A stretch of DNA of 37,506 nucleotides from Oscillospiraceae bacterium (GCA_017540645.1 JAFYAQ010000015.1:1-37506), one strand, 5' to 3'. Shown: positions 28,128 to 35,946, counted from the first letter of the stretch. The notes: generated from the sequence alone by a model not told the origin. Program-made: numbers and translations.

Positions 28128-28173
28128 GGCGGATGCCCAACCAGTTTTGAAAGAAACTGATTGGGTATCCGCC
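28128..28173 (-). terminator. Long hairpin at the end of the low-GC cassette
   Basis: Two 20-base arms (28128-28147 and 28154-28173) match at 18 positions, the other two being G-U pairs, with a 6-base loop. On the minus strand the stem starts right after the TAG of the YoaP-like gene, and a run of seven T follows about 10 bases beyond it. It is probably the terminator of the minus-strand cassette, although the T run is further away than usual. It also marks the border between low-GC and high-GC sequence. Confidence 0.55.
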
Positions 28174-28919
28174 TAACCATTGATAAGCTTCAAAAACTTC
28201 GTATCATTCATCTGCTCATTTGTGACGTATTCGCCGTCACAGAACAGCGCATATGTGGTGATCGGGGTCGGAGCCTTCCGGGCATCCTCTCTTGTCCCGA
28301 TCTTCACGGCCTTAAACGGGATCCCGTTCTTCTCTGCGGTCTCTTCCAGAAGCGGCACGTATTTCGCATTGAACGGGCACTGATTCGTATAGAAAAGAAC
28401 ATATCCCTTGTCATCGATATGCGGATGCTTTGCACATTCTTTGAAGGTCGGAGCGTCCGCCTCTTTTTCAAACGGCAGGTACCACAGCTGGATCCCGTTA
28501 TCCGCTTCATCGCATTCGACAAAGCCTTTATACTTTAAGAACTTCGGATCGGCCAGGAACGGCCTTTTCTTTGCGGCCGCAAGGATGCAAAGTCCCTTCT
28601 TTCCCTTTTCTTTGCTGTCTCTGATACATTCAGAAAGCAGGTCGCCTGCATATCCGTGACCCTTGAAGGAACCGGAGACCCACAGGCAATCAATATACAT
28701 GTACCCCGGAGCATCTATGGGATTCCATGCCTTCTCCGCGGGGATATACTCTATGAAGCACTTGCCGCGTTCCACGCTCTTCAAGAATACAAGCCCATCA
28801 TCAAACCTGTCGGCAAGCCAGGCTTTTTTTGACGAAACCTGCACATCCTTGTTATTGGAAATGGCGCAGCAGATATGCTCCTTTTCCAAATTCTCTTTTG
28901 TCACCCGGATATATTCCAT
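28173..28919 (-). CDS. GNAT acetyltransferase with C-terminal YoaP (thioredoxin-like) domain
   Basis: This 248-residue protein has two parts. Residues 1-150 form a GNAT domain with the acetyl-CoA loop KGHGYAG (86-92). Residues 160-248 form a thioredoxin-like segment with YTNQCPF (178-183), as in B. subtilis YoaP. The single cysteine in place of CxxC argues against disulfide exchange. Its substrate is unknown. The ribosome binding site AGGAGG lies within the last codons of the GyrI-like gene, and only 4 bases separate the two genes. Base composition is near 50 % GC, well below the flanks. Confidence 0.83.
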   Translation of the reverse strand: MEYIRVTKENLEKEHICCAISNNKDVQVSSKKAWLADRFDDGLVFLKSVERGKCFIEYIPAEKAWNPIDAPGYMYIDCLWVSGSFKGHGYAGDLLSECIRDSKEKGKKGLCILAAAKKRPFLADPKFLKYKGFVECDEADNGIQLWYLPFEKEADAPTFKECAKHPHIDDKGYVLFYTNQCPFNAKYVPLLEETAEKNGIPFKAVKIGTREDARKAPTPITTYALFCDGEYVTNEQMNDTKFLKLING

Positions 28920-28923
28920 AAGC

Positions 28924-29556
28924 TCATACCCTCCTGATCGGATGCCGGATCACTGTCTTCAGCTTCTCCGGCGGGACCTTGCGGGCATCGTTCAGATAGA
29001 TCTCATGGTGATATCTCCGGTCTGTGATATCAAGCGCATACCCCTGCTCTTCCATAAAGCGGTGCATAGCCTCTACCGTAGCCGGTTCATCATCATAAGC
29101 TCCGAAATGCATACACTGCACGCACAGGCCCTCGTCATAGGTGAAGAACTCCACCTTGGAGAAATCCTGCTTTTTCCTGGCCGTGGCTTCTCTGACAGCC
29201 CACTCATACTCTGTTTTCGAGACGAAATCCGGAAGCCGGATGAGGGAGATCCATTCAAAGTTTTCCTTATGCGCGTAGTCTATCCCGGCGATTCCATTCT
29301 GCCACCAGAAGCCCTCCAGAGGAGGGACCACATAATCAAAGTATCCGTCGATCCGATGATCGCCTTTTTTGCTCATCTTGATGGTAAACGCGATCCCGTA
29401 CAGAAGTCCTATGGCGGCCTTATATTCTCCATCCTCCGCGTTTGGATCACCGCAGCCGCGTACGGCGAGGAAATTCATCTCCGGTATCGAAACGATTCCC
29501 GGAGCGGACTTCGGAAGATAGAACTCCTTATATTCTTTCTTGAAATCAAAGGCCAT
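28924..29556 (-). CDS. GyrI-like small-molecule-binding domain protein
   Basis: This 210-residue protein matches the GyrI-like (SbmC/Rob/BmrR C-terminal) effector-binding fold: KEYKEFYLP, FLAVRGCGDPN, YGIAFTIKMS, a tryptophan-rich LEGFWWQ and a C-terminal YHHEIYLND followed by a proline. Stand-alone members bind toxins or drugs, and some hydrolyse cyclopropanoid compounds; which applies here is unknown. ATG 29556 has the ribosome binding site AAGGAGTG inside the last codons of the VOC gene. The frame extends to 29622 only within that gene. Low GC like its two neighbours. Confidence 0.85.
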   Translation of the reverse strand: MAFDFKKEYKEFYLPKSAPGIVSIPEMNFLAVRGCGDPNAEDGEYKAAIGLLYGIAFTIKMSKKGDHRIDGYFDYVVPPLEGFWWQNGIAGIDYAHKENFEWISLIRLPDFVSKTEYEWAVREATARKKQDFSKVEFFTYDEGLCVQCMHFGAYDDEPATVEAMHRFMEEQGYALDITDRRYHHEIYLNDARKVPPEKLKTVIRHPIRRV

Positions 29557-29561
29557 CGCTT

Positions 29562-29954
29562 TCACTCCTTCGCGAAAGATCCGATCTCGATCAGGTTTCC
29601 CTCCGGATCGGCGATGTAACATGTCCGCTGGCCCCAGGGTTCGGTCGTCGGCTCCATGATCGCCTCGGCACCGGCAGCCACGACCTTTGCGAAGGCGGCG
29701 TCTACCTCGGCATAGTTTTCCACGCCAAGAGCGATCTCATAATGACCGTTCACGCCGGTACAATAGGAAAACCTCCGACCCGTCATCTTTTCAAAGTCGG
29801 ATTTTCTGTAAAGCAGGAACAGGGTCCCATCTTTCTGCAGGAAAACATTGGAGGTATTCTCGTCCTCTGTGATCTCGAAGCCAAGCACATCGCGGTAAAA
29901 ACGGACCATGACCGCCATGTCGTCTACCATGATTCCAAATCCGTCCAGTTTCAT
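29562..29954 (-). CDS. VOC family protein (glyoxalase/bleomycin-resistance fold)
   Basis: This 130-residue protein has the paired beta-alpha-beta-beta-beta layout of the VOC superfamily: DGFGIMVDDMAVMVRFYRDV at the start, NVFLQKDGTLF in the middle and YIADPEGNLIEIGSF at the end. Members are metal-dependent lyases and isomerases or drug-binding immunity proteins. ATG 29954 was chosen because AAGGAGG lies 9 bases before it, while the ATG at 29963 directly abuts that site. It is first in the three-gene cassette, about 40 bases after the ymdB-like gene on the same strand, so it may be partly driven by read-through. Confidence 0.87.
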   Translation of the reverse strand: MKLDGFGIMVDDMAVMVRFYRDVLGFEITEDENTSNVFLQKDGTLFLLYRKSDFEKMTGRRFSYCTGVNGHYEIALGVENYAEVDAAFAKVVAAGAEAIMEPTTEPWGQRTCYIADPEGNLIEIGSFAKE

Positions 29955-29990
29955 GATATCCATCCTCCTTCGGCGCCGTTTTGGGGAGTA

Positions 29991-30002
29991 GTTTACATAA
30001 TT
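29991..30002 (+). repeat. GTTTACATAAWT word, copy 2
   Basis: GTTTACATAATT overlaps the stop codon of the ymdB-like gene at the right border of the low-GC cassette. It differs from the other three copies only at the second-last base. Confidence 0.55.
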
Positions 30003-30766
30003 CTAATACGTTCAACCGATGTGCACTCGCCGGTGTCCGTGTCCACGGTGAAGACCGCGCCCTCCAGCTTGCCGGGGCCCTTGGCCTGCTCATAGCGCCG
30101 GGGCGGGTCGCCCAGGAATTTGCCGATGCTCTGCTCCGGGGCGATGCCCAGCACCGATTCCGCCGGGCCGGTCATGCCCAGGTCCGTGATGTAGCCGGTG
30201 CCTCGGGAGAGGATCTGCTCGTCGGAGGTCTGCACATGGGTGTGGGTGCCCCATACGGCGCTGACCCGTCCGTTCAGGAAATAGCCCATGGCCCGCTTTT
30301 CGCTGGTGGCCTCCGCGTGCATATCCACCAGCACCATTCGGGTCTGGTTGTCCGCCAGGAGATTGTCCACCAGGGGGAAAGGGTTATCCGTGTTGTCGTT
30401 CAGGGAGAAGCGGCCCAGCAGGTTGATCACCCGGATGGGCCCGAAGGGCGTGGTGAAGGTGGCGTCCCCCCGGCCGGGGCACTGGGGGGCAAAGTTGGCC
30501 GGGCGGAGGATGCGGGCCTTTTCGTCCAGATAGGGCTGCAGCTCCCAGCGGGTCCAGGTGTGGTTGCCCAGGGTGATCACGTCCGCCCCGGCGTTGAAGA
30601 TGGCGTCCGCCTGGGTGGGGGTGATGCCCACCACGTTGGCGTTCTCCCCGTTCACCACGGTGAAGGAGACGCCGTGGAGCCGCTGGAGCGGCTTCAGATG
30701 TTCCTTCAGAAAACTCAGTCCGGTCTGGCCCACCACATCGCCCACGGCCAGAATATTGATGGTCAT
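29993..30766 (-). CDS. YmdB-like metallophosphoesterase (TIGR00282 family)
   Basis: This 257-residue dinuclear-metal phosphodiesterase shows the family's metal-binding segments in order: VGDVVGQTG (8-16), VNGENAN, LGNHTW, MHAEATSEK and WGTHTHVQT. B. subtilis YmdB acts on 2',3'-cyclic nucleotides and influences biofilm and motility gene expression; the same activity here is inferred from family membership. AAGGAG precedes the ATG. It lies about 100 bases after the DUF4428 gene on the same strand, so co-transcription with the glycosidase genes is possible but not certain. Confidence 0.93.
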   Translation of the reverse strand: MTINILAVGDVVGQTGLSFLKEHLKPLQRLHGVSFTVVNGENANVVGITPTQADAIFNAGADVITLGNHTWTRWELQPYLDEKARILRPANFAPQCPGRGDATFTTPFGPIRVINLLGRFSLNDNTDNPFPLVDNLLADNQTRMVLVDMHAEATSEKRAMGYFLNGRVSAVWGTHTHVQTSDEQILSRGTGYITDLGMTGPAESVLGIAPEQSIGKFLGDPPRRYEQAKGPGKLEGAVFTVDTDTGECTSVERIRIM

Positions 30767-30865
30767 GCTTTGATCTCCTTACCGATGGATAATGATTTTC
30801 CCCCGCTCTCCCGGCTGAGGGACCGGAGAACGGGGAAGAAAACACGAAAGCGCCGCGGGAAAAGC

Positions 30866-31660
30866 TCAGCCCAGGGCGGAGCCGCAGTATTCGCAGCGGT
30901 TGTTCTCATCCGGGACAGTGCTGGCGCCGCAGAAGGGGCAAAGCACCGCCTCCCTGGGACGGGCGGCGGCCGCCGCCTGATCCCTGGCCCGCTCCCGGGC
31001 TGCGTCCAGGGCGCGTTTGATCTCCCGGGCCAGCCGGTCGGTCTCCCGATACGCCGCGTCCAGCATCCGGGCGCCGGCGGGGATCCCGTTCCGGTACAGC
31101 CGTCCGCTCTCCCAGGGCCGGATCTCCACGCCGCTGTTCACCGGAAAGCGCATGGTGTCAAAATACGGCGCGTCCACCCGGACCTCCACATAGAAATGAT
31201 AGGTATAAATGATATGAGGCGGGTCATAGCTCTCGCTGTGGCTGTGACCCTCCTTGTCCTTCACCGTCCGGGTCTCCTCCCGACGGCTCTCCCGGATGTC
31301 GATGTCGCAGCCGGTGATCTGGGAGAAGGACAGCACGTCCGGGTTGGCAGCGTCCAGATCCCGGGCGTCGGTGATCATAAAGCGCATGGCGTCCTCGTCC
31401 AGCAACAGACGGGTACTCCGGCCCAGGCTGTGGGTGGTGCGGAAGGCCGCCACCAGGGCGCGGTTCTCCTCCCGGGAATGAAGCTGTCGGCGGATCTCCT
31501 CCGCGCTGGCGTGGCGTCGCCCGTCAAACCAGGGGGAAAGCTTTTTTTCACAGTCCCTGCAGAGATTGCCGTCCTCCAGCTTCCGGTTGCCCAGGAACTT
31601 GATCTCACGGCCGCAGACGGAACAAATCTTCTTTTCAAACAGTTTCCCGAACAGCCCCAT
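30866..31660 (-). CDS. DUF4428 protein with zinc ribbons at both ends
   Basis: The function is unknown. The 264-residue protein opens with a treble-clef-like CSVCG...CRDC pair (about residues 13-37) within a DUF4428-like segment that includes LSPWFDGRRH and EEIRRQL. The middle (about 65-190) is a beta-rich region with IIYTYHFYVEVRVD. A helical Ala/Arg/Glu-rich stretch follows, and the protein ends in a second zinc ribbon, CPFCG...CEYCG. Cytosolic; no signal peptide. It starts 6 bases after the GH36 gene and is therefore probably co-expressed with the glycosidases, although nothing in it suggests a sugar-related role. Confidence 0.8.
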   Translation of the reverse strand: MGLFGKLFEKKICSVCGREIKFLGNRKLEDGNLCRDCEKKLSPWFDGRRHASAEEIRRQLHSREENRALVAAFRTTHSLGRSTRLLLDEDAMRFMITDARDLDAANPDVLSFSQITGCDIDIRESRREETRTVKDKEGHSHSESYDPPHIIYTYHFYVEVRVDAPYFDTMRFPVNSGVEIRPWESGRLYRNGIPAGARMLDAAYRETDRLAREIKRALDAARERARDQAAAAARPREAVLCPFCGASTVPDENNRCEYCGSALG

Positions 31661-31666
31661 GGCGCG

Positions 31667-33277
31667 TCACCTCTTCCTCCGTTTCTTCACCGGGGCCAGG
31701 TCGGCGGTAAGATACCGGGGCTCCCCGTCCAGGCGGTAATCGATGCGGATGCGATCCCCCACCGTGACGCGAATGTCCTCCGCCTCCCGGAGATGCCGAA
31801 GCGCCCGATAGTCGGCGGCCTGCTGTTCGTCATAGCTCCCCATGTCGTCGGAGGTCAGCCACACCCCGCCCAGCAGGGTATTCACCTCCGCCAGCGTGCG
31901 CTTCTGCTCCGGGTCCAGGGAGAGATTTTCGCTGCGCAGGAAGAACACGTCCGGATCGTTCAGGAAGGCCCGCCCGTTCAGCTGACGGCGGAACACCGTG
32001 TTCTCCAGGCTCTGGCGGGTGGATACCCGCTCCCGGTGGATCCGGCGCATCAGCCAGTTCCCGTCCCAATCCAGGCCCACGTCACAGCCGATGCGGCAGT
32101 AGTCCACCCGGCCGAAGGCGGGCAGCAGGGGAACGCCGCAGCCCAGGATCAGCTTGTCCCCGCACAGCTCCCGCAAAAAGTCCATGGCCCGGATCATACG
32201 GCCCGCCCTTGTCTCGGTGTAGTAGCCCATGGGCGCCGCGCCGTAGAGGAAGTCCAGCTTCACCAGATCGAAGTCCCAGTCTTCCAGCACCCGGCGAAAT
32301 ACACGGCGCAGGTACTCCTGCACCTCCGGGTTGTCGATGTCCAGGGAGTAGAAGCCGCCCCAGTTGGCGCCGCAGTACCAGGGCTCCTTTTCCACCTGCA
32401 GCAGCCAGTCCGGATGGTTTACATAAATATTCGAACCCTTCTGGCAGACGAAGGGCGCCAGCCACAGGCCGGCCTTCAGGCCCATCTGGTGGATGCGCTT
32501 CACCAGGGGCGCCATGCCCCAGGGGAATTTGATATTGTCCGCCCGCAGCCAGTCGCCCACCTTCGGCTCCCAGCCGTCGTCGATCTGGAACAGGTCCCCG
32601 GGCTGCAGGAATTCGCCGCAGGCCTCCAGATCCGAGAGGATACAGTCCTCGTCGATCTTCTGATAGCGGTTATACCAGCTGGAGTAGCCGCACAGGGGCT
32701 CGGTCGTCCGGGGCTTCACCCCCATGGCGGCAAACCAGCCGTCGAACACCTCCTGCTCGGTCCCCTTCTGGAAATAGAGATCAAAGGCGTGGAAGCCCTC
32801 GCCGCTGCGCAGGCCCCGGCAGTCCCGCTTTAAGCGCAGCTTGCCGGTGCCGCAGTCATAGCGGATCAGGGTATAGCCGTTGGTCTCGTCCAGGGAGGCC
32901 AGCAGGCGGTATTCCTCCCCCCGGCGGGCATAGGCCCAGCTCTCCCCGTGGAAATAGCCGGGCTTTTCCGGGTAGTTCTCAAAGTAGTAATCGCCGTAGC
33001 GCTCCAGGCCGAATTTTCTCACGCCCACCTGCGGCAGATGGCGCAGAGAGCGAATGCTGTCCTGGGGGCCCCGCTCCGGACAGTTGGTCCAGCTCTGGAA
33101 GCCGTTGACAAAGATCCGGTCCTCCGGATCCAGGTCATAGCGCATGGTGGCCCGCACGGACTGGATCTCGCCCACCGGCAGGTCGCAAACGACCCGGACC
33201 GGGCCGCCCTCCACCTTTTCCGTGCCGGAGAAGCTCTTGCCATCGGTCAGCTTGATTTTCCATTTAAGTTCATACAT
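31667..33277 (-). CDS. Alpha-galactosidase-like glycoside hydrolase, GH36 type
   Basis: This 536-residue retaining glycosidase of clan GH-D has FQIDDGWEP (230-238), LKAGLWLAPF (267-276), the nucleophile motif LVKLDFLYG with D342 and the probable acid/base region CRIGCDVGLDWD around D399. There is no signal peptide, so it probably acts on imported alpha-galactosides. It is shorter than the roughly 720 residues of many GH36 enzymes. ATG 33277 was chosen because GGTAGGG lies upstream and the following residues start a beta-sandwich; the longer frame to 33436 runs through a hairpin-rich intergenic repeat. GTTTACATAAAT lies inside the gene on the opposite strand, encoding IYVN. Confidence 0.87.
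   Translation of the reverse strand: MYELKWKIKLTDGKSFSGTEKVEGGPVRVVCDLPVGEIQSVRATMRYDLDPEDRIFVNGFQSWTNCPERGPQDSIRSLRHLPQVGVRKFGLERYGDYYFENYPEKPGYFHGESWAYARRGEEYRLLASLDETNGYTLIRYDCGTGKLRLKRDCRGLRSGEGFHAFDLYFQKGTEQEVFDGWFAAMGVKPRTTEPLCGYSSWYNRYQKIDEDCILSDLEACGEFLQPGDLFQIDDGWEPKVGDWLRADNIKFPWGMAPLVKRIHQMGLKAGLWLAPFVCQKGSNIYVNHPDWLLQVEKEPWYCGANWGGFYSLDIDNPEVQEYLRRVFRRVLEDWDFDLVKLDFLYGAAPMGYYTETRAGRMIRAMDFLRELCGDKLILGCGVPLLPAFGRVDYCRIGCDVGLDWDGNWLMRRIHRERVSTRQSLENTVFRRQLNGRAFLNDPDVFFLRSENLSLDPEQKRTLAEVNTLLGGVWLTSDDMGSYDEQQAADYRALRHLREAEDIRVTVGDRIRIDYRLDGEPRYLTADLAPVKKRRKR
32417..32428 (+). repeat. GTTTACATAAWT word, copy 3
   Basis: GTTTACATAAAT on the + strand; on the coding (minus) strand of the GH36 gene it reads ATT TAT GTA AAC (IYVN), a run of codons that the neighbouring genes mostly avoid. 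Confidence 0.6.
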
Positions 33278-33300
33278 GGCCAACCCTACCTTTCTTTTAT

Positions 33301-33438
33301 TCAATTGCAAAACAAAGCTTTGCAATTGAGGACTCGCGCTTATCGCACGCGGCGGGCGGGAGATCCGCCGCGTTTGGCGGCGCGAGGGTTCGCTCCGCTC
33401 GCCTTTTGGTGTTTTGAGGCGGCAAAGCTGCTTCAAAA
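33301..33438. repeat. Three-hairpin intercistronic element between GH2 and GH36 genes
   Basis: The 192-base gap between the two glycosidase genes holds three inverted repeats. The first is TCAATTGCAAA (33301-33311) with TTTGCAATTGA (33319-33329). The second is CGCGGCGG (33348-33355) with CCGCCGCG (33365-33372). The third is TTTTGAGGCGGC (33412-33423) with GCTGCTTCAAAA (33427-33438), which contains two G-U pairs. Between the last two lies the short palindromic-like GGTTCGCTCCGCTCGCC. It looks like a dispersed extragenic repeat, but only one copy is in the window. Confidence 0.6.
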
Positions 33439-33469
33439 ACGAATTTGAATTTCCTTCGGGGATATTCGA

Positions 33470-35809
33470 TCATTCCACGATAAACGGCACCGTGACGCTC
33501 TCCACGCCGGGAGCGGAGAGGGTCAGGCTGGCCGTTCCCTTCTCCCCGATGCTGCGCAGATACGTGCCGGTGCTGCCGCCCTCGGCGGTGATGACCTCCG
33601 GTCCCACCAGCGCCGCCGCCCCCCGGACCTCCAGGCGGATGGGGAGCTGGGCGTACACGGCCTGGGTACCGAACTCGTCCAATACCCGGATGCGGACCGC
33701 CGCCATGTCGTAGCTGTCGTTCTCACGCATAGTTCGGCTGCTGGGAATGACCTCCAAGCGCAGTTTGGATCCCATGCTGCGGGTCACGCTCTTCACAACG
33801 CTGCCGTCCTTTATCGCGTCAAAGCGCCAGCGGACTGCCTCGCCGCCCCAGTTGCCCACGTATTTCCCATAGAGATCGTAGCCGTCCTCCGGCTTCATGC
33901 CGAAGCGGACCATGCATTCGGCCATGCGGAGCTTCTCCCGGAGGGGCAGCTTGTCCATGCCGCTGCGGCCCGCCGCCAGCAGGGCCTTGCGGATGGCGTC
34001 CGCCTTGGGGCGTGGGAAGCCCTCCTGGGTCATCAGCAGATCGCCGATGGTGTCATCGATGGCGATGGGCGGATGGGCAAGGCCTCCGCCCTCGGCCGGG
34101 CGGAAGGCGGTGACAAAAACATCGTTTTTATAAAGCCGTATCTCCTCGGCGTTGGTAAAGGCCCAGACCTCCCCGATCCGGCTGGCGGGATAGTCCCCGA
34201 TCTCCATAAGCGAGCCGATCTCCAGCACCGGGATCTCCTCCTGCTGGCTGGCGTAGACCGCGGCGGCCAGCTTGGGGTTGCGGAAGGAGTCCAGCACCCC
34301 GTGGTAGCAGATCCGGTCCCCGGAGCCGAAGTCCTTGTGGGTGGCGTAATCGAACATGCACCAGCCAAAGCATCCCGCGTGCTCCCCGTCCGAGACCGCG
34401 GCGGACTGGACCCGGGCGTGGCGGAGGGCATGCTCCTGCCGGCGCTCCCAGGTGTCAAAGCTCTTGGTGGGGAACATGTGCCCGTTGCACTCGCTGATCA
34501 GCAGCGCCTTGCCCATGTCCGGCGTCACGTCCTTCTTGGGCAGACAGCCGGGATTCGTGCCCTCATGGGAGAAGTCGTTGAAGGCGTACACGTCCTCCAG
34601 CAGGCTGCTCTTTTTCAGATAGCGGACGCCGGAGGTGGCGCGGGTGGGGTCCAGTTTCCGGGCCATGGCCACGGTGCGCCGGTACAGTTCATCGTTGTCC
34701 CGGCTCTCGTTGATGCGCACGCCCCAGAGGACGATGCTGGGATGATTGCGGTACTGCGTCACCATCTCCCGCACGTTCTCCACCGCCTGATCCTGCCACG
34801 CCTCGTCCCCGATATGCTGCCAGCCGGGGATCTCCGTGAACACCATCAGCCCCAGTTCGTCGCAGGCGTCAATAAAATGCTGGCTCTGAGGATAGTGGGA
34901 GGTGCGCACCGCGTTGCAGCCAAGCTCCTGCCGGAGGATGCGGGCGTCCTCCCGCTGCAGGGAGGCCGGGGCGGCGTATCCGATGTAGGGGTAGCTCTGG
35001 TGCCGGTTCAGGCCCCGGAGGAAAACATGGTTCCCGTTCAGGTACAGCCCGTCGCTCCGCCACTCCAGCGTACGGAAGCCGAAGCGGGCGGAGAGGCTGT
35101 CGACGACCTGTCCCTCCTCATCCAGCAGTTCCGCCAGGCAGGTATAGAGGACCGGCGTCTCCGGCGACCAGGGCCGGGCGTCCGGTAAGTTTACATAAAT
35201 ATAATTATGGTTGCTCTCCTGGGAGGCGCAGAGCCGGCCCTGTCCGTCCAGGACGGAGACCCGGTACGCCGCCGCGGCGCCGTCCACCGTCAGGCTGGCC
35301 TTGATCTGCCGGAGATTGACGCACTCCACGAAGAGATCGGAGATCAGGCTCCTGCCCCGCACATCCAGCCAGGCCTCCCGATACAGGCCGCCGTAGGTGA
35401 GATAGTCGATCACATGGCCGAAGGGCGGGATGGAGGGGTTTTCCGTGGCGTCCAGCCGCACGGCCAGGCAGTCGGAGCCGCCGGGGTGGGCCAGATCGGT
35501 GATCTCCGTGCGGAAGGCGGTGTAGCCGCACTTATGGTTGCAAAGCTCCTGTCCGTTCAGATACACGGTGGCGATGTGGGCCGCGCCGTCAAACTGCAGG
35601 AAAAGGCGCCGGCCTGCGTCCTCGGCCGGGATGCGCAGTGTCCGCCGGTAGCCGCAGAGGCGGGCATAGTCCTGCGTCCGGGCGTAGTGGAGCGGCAGCT
35701 CGGCGTTGCTGTGGGGCAGGCGGACGCTCTCGCCGGCGCCCTCCCCCAGGGCAAAGGAATCCTGCCATTCCGGAATATATTCCCATCCGTCGCAAAGACT
35801 GATCTTCAT
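33470..35809 (-). CDS. Glycoside hydrolase family 2 (beta-galactosidase/glucuronidase-like)
   Basis: This 779-residue retaining glycosidase begins with a jelly-roll sugar-binding domain (about 1-155, with LNGQE and YGGLYREAWL), followed by an Ig-like domain (about 160-250) and a TIM barrel (about 255-520). The barrel has LRGLNRHQ (264-271), the acid/base in WGVRINESRD (E368) and the nucleophile in LLISECNGH (E440). Two more beta-domains form the C terminus. No signal peptide. The specific substrate, galactoside or glucuronide, cannot be told. GGGAGGAAA precedes the ATG. It is first in the minus-strand operon and divergent from the transporter gene. It carries GTTTACATAAAT on the opposite strand. 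Confidence 0.9.
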   Translation of the reverse strand: MKISLCDGWEYIPEWQDSFALGEGAGESVRLPHSNAELPLHYARTQDYARLCGYRRTLRIPAEDAGRRLFLQFDGAAHIATVYLNGQELCNHKCGYTAFRTEITDLAHPGGSDCLAVRLDATENPSIPPFGHVIDYLTYGGLYREAWLDVRGRSLISDLFVECVNLRQIKASLTVDGAAAAYRVSVLDGQGRLCASQESNHNYIYVNLPDARPWSPETPVLYTCLAELLDEEGQVVDSLSARFGFRTLEWRSDGLYLNGNHVFLRGLNRHQSYPYIGYAAPASLQREDARILRQELGCNAVRTSHYPQSQHFIDACDELGLMVFTEIPGWQHIGDEAWQDQAVENVREMVTQYRNHPSIVLWGVRINESRDNDELYRRTVAMARKLDPTRATSGVRYLKKSSLLEDVYAFNDFSHEGTNPGCLPKKDVTPDMGKALLISECNGHMFPTKSFDTWERRQEHALRHARVQSAAVSDGEHAGCFGWCMFDYATHKDFGSGDRICYHGVLDSFRNPKLAAAVYASQQEEIPVLEIGSLMEIGDYPASRIGEVWAFTNAEEIRLYKNDVFVTAFRPAEGGGLAHPPIAIDDTIGDLLMTQEGFPRPKADAIRKALLAAGRSGMDKLPLREKLRMAECMVRFGMKPEDGYDLYGKYVGNWGGEAVRWRFDAIKDGSVVKSVTRSMGSKLRLEVIPSSRTMRENDSYDMAAVRIRVLDEFGTQAVYAQLPIRLEVRGAAALVGPEVITAEGGSTGTYLRSIGEKGTASLTLSAPGVESVTVPFIVE
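35189..35200 (+). repeat. GTTTACATAAWT word, copy 4
   Basis: GTTTACATAAAT on the + strand; on the coding strand of the GH2 gene it reads ATT TAT GTA AAC (IYVN), inside a locally AT-rich patch extending to about 35209. Confidence 0.6.
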
Positions 35810-35838
35810 GGATATTTCCTCCCGCTGTCATTTCTTCT

Positions 35839-35867
35839 ACAATACACTGAAAGTCGCTTTTTGGCAA
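35839..35867 (-). promoter_or_regulatory. Promoter of the GH2-GH36 operon
   Basis: On the minus strand, TTGCCA (35862-35867) and TATTGT (35839-35844) are spaced by 17 bases, about 30 bases before the GH2 start codon. GTCGCT at 35853-35858 lies in the spacer and recurs at 35896-35901, and AGCGA occurs between them; these could be parts of an operator, which is speculative. Confidence 0.6.
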
Positions 35868-35917
35868 TGGGCAGCGAAAAAAGAATCGGTTTTCTGTCGC
35901 TGTGAAGGGCTTTCTTA

Positions 35918-35946
35918 TTGCTCTTTTCATAAAAGCGTGATATAAT
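35918..35946 (+). promoter_or_regulatory. Promoter of the sodium-dependent transporter gene
   Basis: TTGCTC (35918-35923) and TATAAT (35941-35946) are spaced by 17 bases. The ATG at 35979 is preceded by GGGAGGGAG. The gene is divergent from the glycosidase operon. Confidence 0.72.

Noticed and set aside
28112..28180. Direct repeats (attachment sites) flanking the low-GC cassette
   Set aside because: No matching repeat was found between this edge and the edge near 29965-30010, and no integrase gene is present.
30801..30835. Terminator between the DUF4428 and ymdB-like genes
   Set aside because: There is a stem (CCCCGCTCTCCCGG with CCGGAGAACGGGG), but no T run follows it on the minus strand, so termination is not supported.
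29981..32833. A 950-codon open frame on the + strand opposite ymdB-like, DUF4428 and GH36 genes
   Set aside because: It crosses three recognisable minus-strand genes and their gaps; composition is that of antisense translation.
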